A DNA stretch of 64,000 nt from UBA3064 sp023258775 (GTDB lineage Bacteria; Pseudomonadota; Gammaproteobacteria; Burkholderiales; Burkholderiaceae_E), in contig JBIKXS010000012.1 of the NCBI GenBank assembly GCA_044355655.1, positions 1-64,000 of the forward strand, in the 5' to 3' direction. Within the stretch, counting starts at the first letter, position 1, and the number at the start of each line of letters is the position of its first letter. This document shows, piece by piece, positions 59,228 to 64,000 of this stretch. Both the position numbers and the translations under genes were made by a program. The notes below the pieces were generated by a model that saw only the letters and a program-made list of their open reading frames with translations, searched no databases and was not told where the DNA came from.

Positions 59228-60478
59228 TCAAGCTTGATGCTGTGCTGCTTTGTTATAAACATTCAAGGCTGCCTGTTCAGCATCACCCATCTTCACGTGC
59301 ACGCCAAACTCAGGTAGCTCGCAGGTGAGTGCGCCAAGACATGACATCACATTGGCACGGCTGCATGATTGGCCCATAAGCCCAAAACGCCAGATCTTCC
59401 CTGCCAGGGGACCAAGGCCCGCACCGATTTCCATGCTGTAATCGGCTAAGAGGCGCTTACGCAGTTGTGCCTCAACACCAGGCTCGAAACTTTCAGGAAC
59501 ATTTACCGCATTCATTTGCGGTAATCGATAATCTGGATGAACCAGGAACTTAAGTCCCATGGCTTCGATACCCGCTTTGAAGGCTTCATGATGCAATCGA
59601 TGTCTTGCCCAGGACTGCTCTAGACTTTCTTCCTGAAGCATGACGAGGGACTCGTGCAAGGCAAATAAGCTATTGATCGGTGCTGTATGGTGGTATGTTC
59701 TTGCGGTTTCACCCCAATAATCCAAGACGAGATTCAAGTCCATAAACCAACTTTGAACCTGGGCCTTGTCTTTTCTTGCCTTGACCCGGTCAATCACTGC
59801 ATCGCTATAAGAAACAGGGGAAAGTCCGGGAACGCATGAGAGGCATTTTTGTGAACCTGAGTAAACCGCATCAATGGCCCACTCATCGACCAGAAGCGGC
59901 ACACCTGCAAGCGAGGTGACTGCGTCACAAATAACCAAGGCGCCGAATTCATGAGCGATTCCCGTGAGGGTTTTGGCATCTGACTCAGCGCCTGTTGACG
60001 TTTCCGCGTGAACAAACCCAACCGTCCGCACTGAGGGGTTCGCTTGTAGCGCCTCTCGCAATTTATTCGGATCGCAGGGTGACCCCCATGGGTCGTCAAT
60101 CACAATGGCTTTACCACCTGATCGCTGTACGTTTTCCACCATTCGACCGCCGAACACGCCGTTTCGCATGACGATCACGGCGTCACCAGGCTCAACCATA
60201 TTTACAAAACTTGATTCCATGCCGACCGAGCCAGGTCCTGACAAGGGAAAGGTGAGCTGGTTTTTAGTCTGGTAAGCGTAGCGAATCAATTGTTTGATTT
60301 CGTCCATCATGCCCACAAAAACCGGATCGAGGTAACCCATGGATGGCGCCGACGAGGCAGCAAGCACCCGCGGGTGAATCTCTGATGGCCCTGGTCCCAT
60401 CAGGATTCGCTTGGGCGGATGGAAGGATCCGATCACTTTATTCGGTGCAAAAACTTGTGTCGTGGCGTGCGTGGCCAT
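59228..60478 (-). CDS. Class V aminotransferase (alanine/serine-glyoxylate type)
   Basis: It starts at ATG 60478 (MATHATTQV); a longer frame to 60517 is possible. The PLP lysine is K211 in YSGSQKCLSCVPGLSP, and GPGPSEIHPRVL with SGPGSVGMESSFVNMVEPGD marks the alanine-glyoxylate branch. The 416-aa product transfers an amino group from alanine or serine to glyoxylate. First gene of the minus-strand amino-acid operon, divergent from the second TRAP transporter. Confidence 0.9.
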   Translation of the reverse strand: MATHATTQVFAPNKVIGSFHPPKRILMGPGPSEIHPRVLAASSAPSMGYLDPVFVGMMDEIKQLIRYAYQTKNQLTFPLSGPGSVGMESSFVNMVEPGDAVIVMRNGVFGGRMVENVQRSGGKAIVIDDPWGSPCDPNKLREALQANPSVRTVGFVHAETSTGAESDAKTLTGIAHEFGALVICDAVTSLAGVPLLVDEWAIDAVYSGSQKCLSCVPGLSPVSYSDAVIDRVKARKDKAQVQSWFMDLNLVLDYWGETARTYHHTAPINSLFALHESLVMLQEESLEQSWARHRLHHEAFKAGIEAMGLKFLVHPDYRLPQMNAVNVPESFEPGVEAQLRKRLLADYSMEIGAGLGPLAGKIWRFGLMGQSCSRANVMSCLGALTCELPEFGVHVKMGDAEQAALNVYNKAAQHQA

Positions 60479-60703
60479 GGTGCGCTCCCGCGTCATAAAA
60501 CAGTCATCGTGGTGCAAAACCCGCGATTGTGCACCACTCCGATCAGTTCACTTTCAAATACTTGCGAATCGCGTTGTGGAAAACCCATCAGTGATGCCTG
60601 AACCCCTTGATCACGCTCAGATGTCCTCAATCACACGCTGGCCCTGTGGCACACTGCAACGCCGTTGTCATTCTTTTGTCAACTCCTCCCTTACAAAATA
60701 TCC

Positions 60704-61282
60704 ATGAGCCTAGACTCCAGCGCCAATTCGCCTGAGGATGTGTCCGAAGGCACCAAGCGATTACTACGCAGCATCGATCACATTACCGAGGTGAGTGGGA
60801 ACATTTTCGCCTGGCTCATGGTGCCGCTTGTTGGCGGTGTTGTTTGGGAGGTCGTATCCCGATATTTTTTCCATAAGCCAACTGAATGGTCTTATGACCT
60901 CACCTACATGCTTTACGGCACGCTTTTCATGCTTGGCGCGGCCTACACCTTGCGTCGAGGCGCGCATATTCGAACCGATTTTTTATGGGATAACTTTAGT
61001 AATAAAACAAAAGGTTGGATTGATACAATCGCATATGTCGCTCTTTTTTTTCCAGCACTGATCCTTTTGTTTTGGGTCGGCATGGAGGAGTTTATCCATG
61101 CCTTCTCCCTGTCGGAACGATCCGAACAAACCGTCTGGCGCCCTTTGCTTTGGCCGATGAAGCTGGCCGTACCAGTTTCTTTTTTATTACTGATGATTCA
61201 AGGCATCTCAGAGCTCATTAAGGCCTGGTACCTGGCACGCACTGGCGAAGAACTCGATCATCGCGAGAAGGTGGAAATCTAA
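60704..61282 (+). CDS. TRAP transporter small permease (DctQ type)
   Basis: It starts at ATG 60704; the frame from 60665 adds an unlikely leader. A 192-aa protein with four hydrophobic segments, the first NIFAWLMVPLVGGVVWEVVS, and the family signature WSYDLTYMLYGTLFMLGAAY then GAHIRTDFLWDNF. One base separates it from the dctM gene. Confidence 0.9.
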   Translation: MSLDSSANSPEDVSEGTKRLLRSIDHITEVSGNIFAWLMVPLVGGVVWEVVSRYFFHKPTEWSYDLTYMLYGTLFMLGAAYTLRRGAHIRTDFLWDNFSNKTKGWIDTIAYVALFFPALILLFWVGMEEFIHAFSLSERSEQTVWRPLLWPMKLAVPVSFLLLMIQGISELIKAWYLARTGEELDHREKVEI

Positions 61283-61283
61283 G

Positions 61284-62798
61284 ATGGACAAGCAACAACT
61301 TATGGGTTTGGTGATGCTTGTCTTAATGGTCACTGTTATTTTTGCTGGTTTCCCGATTTCCTTCACGATTTTGTTTCTTGCGCTAGTGTTTGGTTATCTC
61401 GGGCTGGGCGCCAATGTTTTTGACCTCGCCTACTTCCAAACCATCGGCATGATGAAAGAAGAATTGCTTGCGGCAATCCCCATGTTTATCTTCATGGGCT
61501 TTCTCACTGAGCAGGCGGGCTTGATGGAGCGACTGTTCCAAGCGCTCAGGCAATTGCTCGCCCCCATCCGGGGATCGCTTTATTTAGTGGTGATTCTTAC
61601 ATCAACCATCTTTGCGATGGCAACAGGCATCGTCGGCGCCGCAGTGACAGTACTGGGCATCATGGCCGGTCCGATCATGATCAAGTCTGGTTATGACCAC
61701 CGCCTCTCAGCTGGCGCAATTGCCGCAGGCGGTACCTTGGGCACGCTAATACCGCCCTCGGTCATGCTGATTGTGATGGGCCCTGTGCTCGGAGTCTCTG
61801 TGGCCAGCCTGTATGCAGCCGCTTTTGGACCCGGATTTCTTCTCGCTTTGCTCTACATCGTGTACCTGCTTGTGCGCAGCTACCTAAACCCCTCGTTGGG
61901 CCCACCGGTGCCTCTCGATGAACGAACAGGATCTTTCGCGCTCATCATCAAGGAAATCGTCGTTGGGACCTTGCCACTGATCGGTTTGATCACTGCGGCG
62001 CTGGGCTCGATTCTGATTGGTCTTGCAACGCCGACTGAAGCATCTGCAATTGGTGCACTTGGTGCGCTAGTTTTATCGATTGCCTATGGCCGCTTCACCT
62101 GGCGAGGCTTTCATCAAGCGCTGATGCAAACCATGATGACCTCAAGCATGGTTTTGTTCCTGGCGGTCACCTCAAATATTTTCGGTGCAGTGTTTTCTCG
62201 ACTCGGTACGGCAGGTTGGGTTTCTGATGCGATTCTTGGCCTTCCGATTCCGCCCGAGCTCACGCTTGGTCTCATTGTGTTCTTGATCTTTTTACTCGGT
62301 TGGCCCTTTGAATGGCCTGCGATCATTCTTGTTTTTCTACCGATTTTTTATCCAATCGTGGTTGCCCTTAAGGTTGATTTGGTTTGGTTTGGCGCTGTTG
62401 TGGCGGTCACCTTGCAAACAGCCTTTTTATCACCACCTGTTGCAATGTCTGCTTATTACATCAAACAGGTCGTTAAGGAATGGTCTTTAAAGACGATTTA
62501 TTCCGGCATGATGGAATTCATGGTGATACAAGCTTTTTGTATCGTACTGCTTTTTGCATACCCACAGATCGCTACTTATCTACCTTCCGTATTGTTCGAT
62601 AAACCGCTTGCATCATCAACAGAATCAGCCCCTGGCAGCGCCGATCAGCCGGCAGGTCAGGGAGCGATTGGCGTTGATGGCGACGATGAGCTTGAAAAGG
62701 GGGATGGTGCTGCACCTGCGGCCAATTCGTCTTCCAAAGCAACCTCCAACGAATTGATGAAGGCTGACGATCTTGAGAAATCAGATGATCTGAAGTAA
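61284..62798 (+). CDS. TRAP transporter large permease (DctM type) with polar C-terminal tail
   Basis: A 504-aa protein; the twelve-helix core is typical: AAIPMFIFMGFLTEQAGLME, AGGTLGTLIPPSVMLIVMG and AVTLQTAFLSPPVAMSAYYI. After residue 435 a 65-residue tail rich in Ser, Ala and Asp (SSTESAPGSADQPAGQGA, then DDELEKGDGAAPA) is unusual for DctM. It works with the DctQ before and DctP after it. Confidence 0.92.
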   Translation: MDKQQLMGLVMLVLMVTVIFAGFPISFTILFLALVFGYLGLGANVFDLAYFQTIGMMKEELLAAIPMFIFMGFLTEQAGLMERLFQALRQLLAPIRGSLYLVVILTSTIFAMATGIVGAAVTVLGIMAGPIMIKSGYDHRLSAGAIAAGGTLGTLIPPSVMLIVMGPVLGVSVASLYAAAFGPGFLLALLYIVYLLVRSYLNPSLGPPVPLDERTGSFALIIKEIVVGTLPLIGLITAALGSILIGLATPTEASAIGALGALVLSIAYGRFTWRGFHQALMQTMMTSSMVLFLAVTSNIFGAVFSRLGTAGWVSDAILGLPIPPELTLGLIVFLIFLLGWPFEWPAIILVFLPIFYPIVVALKVDLVWFGAVVAVTLQTAFLSPPVAMSAYYIKQVVKEWSLKTIYSGMMEFMVIQAFCIVLLFAYPQIATYLPSVLFDKPLASSTESAPGSADQPAGQGAIGVDGDDELEKGDGAAPAANSSSKATSNELMKADDLEKSDDLK

Positions 62799-62926
62799 AT
62801 CAAGACGTTTATGGCAATCACGGTGTACATTTCGAAGCATCTGATGATGGGCCGTGACACCATTAGATAGATTAAATGGACCTAACGACTGTTGACCCTT
62901 CCGATTAACTTAAAGGAGATCCCTAG

Positions 62927-64000
62927 ATGAAAAGTCTTTTCAAGACGCTGCTGGCTGGTGCGATTTGCGCCACGGCTTTTGCGACGGTTCAGGCACAAGC
63001 ACCCGCACCACGCGTGCTCAAGTTTCAATCGACTTGGCCCGCAAGCTTAACGCTTCAAGAAAATTTCAAATATTTCGCTGAGCGTGTTGATAAGCTCAGT
63101 GGCGGCTCGCTCAAGATCGAAGCGCTTGCAGCAGGCCAGGTGGTCCCAGCTTTTGAAATTCTCGATGCAACCCACAAAAAAGTGATTGATGGTGGCCACG
63201 GCGTTGCCTATTACTGGGTGGGCAAAGATAAAGCAGCAGCGCTTTTCGCTGGCCCCCCAGGCGGTCCCTACGGTATGGACCATGTGGATTATCTTGCCTG
63301 GGTTTGGGAAGGCGGCGGCCTGGAAATGTGGCATGACCTTTATCTCAACCGTATGAAACTCAATGTCATCTCCTTCCCGATTCTCCCATCAAGCCCTCAG
63401 GCATTAGGATGGTTCAAAAAAGAGATCAAATCGGTTGCAGACTTTAAAGGCTTGAAATGCCGTCAAACCGGTTTAAACGCCGATATGTATGCCAAGCTCG
63501 GTATGTCAGTGGTGAATCTGCCAGGTGGTGAGATTCTGCCTGCAGCACAGCGCGGTGTGATTGATTGTGCGGAATGGGTTGGTGGTGTTGAAGACTTGCG
63601 CCTTGGTTTACATCAGGTCTTTAAGTATCACTACACCCCGGGTATGCATGAGAACAATTCCATCGGTGAATTGATGATCAACAACGACGTGTGGAAGAGC
63701 CTCACGCCCACGCAACAAGAGATCATCAAGTCAGCAGTCAAGGACACCTTCCTGACATTCAGCATGCGCTGGCAAAAAATGAACGCTGATGCACTTGATG
63801 AATTGATCAAGAAGCATGGCGTGATCGTCCGCCGCACACCGGCCGACATCCTGACCGCATCCTTAAAGGCTTGGGACGAAGTTGTCGCTGAAGAATCTGC
63901 TAAAAACGAATTCTTCAAAAAGGTTTCTGATAGCCAAAAGGAATATGCCTCAAAGGTTGTTCCAGCGAAAAGGGCGATGTTCCCACCCTACTCTTTCGCC
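62927..64000 (+). CDS. TRAP transporter solute receptor (DctP type), 3'-partial
   Basis: ATG 62927 follows AAAGGAGA at 62912-62919. The frame runs without a stop to the window edge, 358 codons, so only the end is missing. Signal peptide LLAGAICATAFATVQAQA. Core segments are LKFQSTWPASLTLQENFKYF and GLKCRQTGLNADMYAKLGMS with PGGEILPAAQRGVIDCAEWV, where the Arg in CRQTG contacts the solute acid. The solute is not evident, but the divergent amino-acid operon suggests a keto acid or amino-acid derivative. Confidence 0.9.
   Translation, partial: MKSLFKTLLAGAICATAFATVQAQAPAPRVLKFQSTWPASLTLQENFKYFAERVDKLSGGSLKIEALAAGQVVPAFEILDATHKKVIDGGHGVAYYWVGKDKAAALFAGPPGGPYGMDHVDYLAWVWEGGGLEMWHDLYLNRMKLNVISFPILPSSPQALGWFKKEIKSVADFKGLKCRQTGLNADMYAKLGMSVVNLPGGEILPAAQRGVIDCAEWVGGVEDLRLGLHQVFKYHYTPGMHENNSIGELMINNDVWKSLTPTQQEIIKSAVKDTFLTFSMRWQKMNADALDELIKKHGVIVRRTPADILTASLKAWDEVVAEESAKNEFFKKVSDSQKEYASKVVPAKRAMFPPYSFA

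Overview
The window looks like a chromosomal segment of a Burkholderiales betaproteobacterium. The reasons are the number of Bug-type solute receptors (three, only one with its own TctAB membrane genes), two complete TRAP transporter sets, an AcnD-PrpF methylcitrate pair, CaiB-type CoA transferase and moderate G+C. I cannot place it in a family. I saw no rRNA, tRNA or CRISPR array, although I could not run a dedicated tRNA or CRISPR search.

Region 1 (1-5.7 kb). The 3' part of a HlyD-type membrane fusion protein is followed by a visibly AT-richer, tightly packed minus-strand operon: sbnA-like, sbnB-like, an iron-dependent haem-oxygenase-like oxidase, and an LctP-family permease. SbnA and SbnB together make L-2,3-diaminopropionate. 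Pairing them with such an oxidase and a transporter, without any siderophore synthetase or NRPS, suggests a small and possibly undescribed pathway to an L-Dap-derived metabolite.

Region 2 (5.7-20.3 kb) is an accessory island. It opens with decayed IS3-family pieces. A six-gene plus-strand locus follows: AbrB-like protein, DUF4007 protein, 1151-aa P-loop ATPase, DndC/PAPS-reductase-like protein, a protein with two GHKL ATPase domains, and a partner with an expanded response-regulator-like receiver domain. Overlapping genes, large ATPases and the island setting suggest anti-phage or anti-plasmid defence. I do not recognise the combination as a named system, and it is the strongest candidate here for something new. 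An IS3-family element lies 3 bp after its last stop codon. Next comes a decayed fic gene split by a complete IS21-family element, whose 7-bp target duplication can be read exactly.

Region 3 (20.6-38.9 kb) is housekeeping and accessory metabolism: two small lipoproteins, a serine hydrolase, an orphan Bug receptor, a SGNH-like protein lacking the usual serine, MarR-like and Crp/Fnr-like regulators, an RND efflux pump with its adaptor, an HPF/RaiA-like protein, a CaiB-NhaR-like gene pair, a class II glutamine amidotransferase, a CBS protein, a TonB-dependent receptor and a LOG-family protein.

Region 4 (39-64 kb) is mostly transport plus catabolism. There is a tctCBA cassette with a class II aldolase, and a TRAP transporter operon ending in a TauD/TfdA dioxygenase next to a TauE/SafE-type exporter, which together could form an organosulfonate module. 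AcnD-PrpF follows, with a convergent TetR gene that has paired palindromic operators. A minus-strand amino-acid group (aminotransferase, gamma-glutamyltransferase, methyltransferase, asparaginase) is divergent from a second TRAP transporter, whose receptor gene runs off the right edge. Short tandem repeats and gene remnants are scattered through regions 3 and 4.
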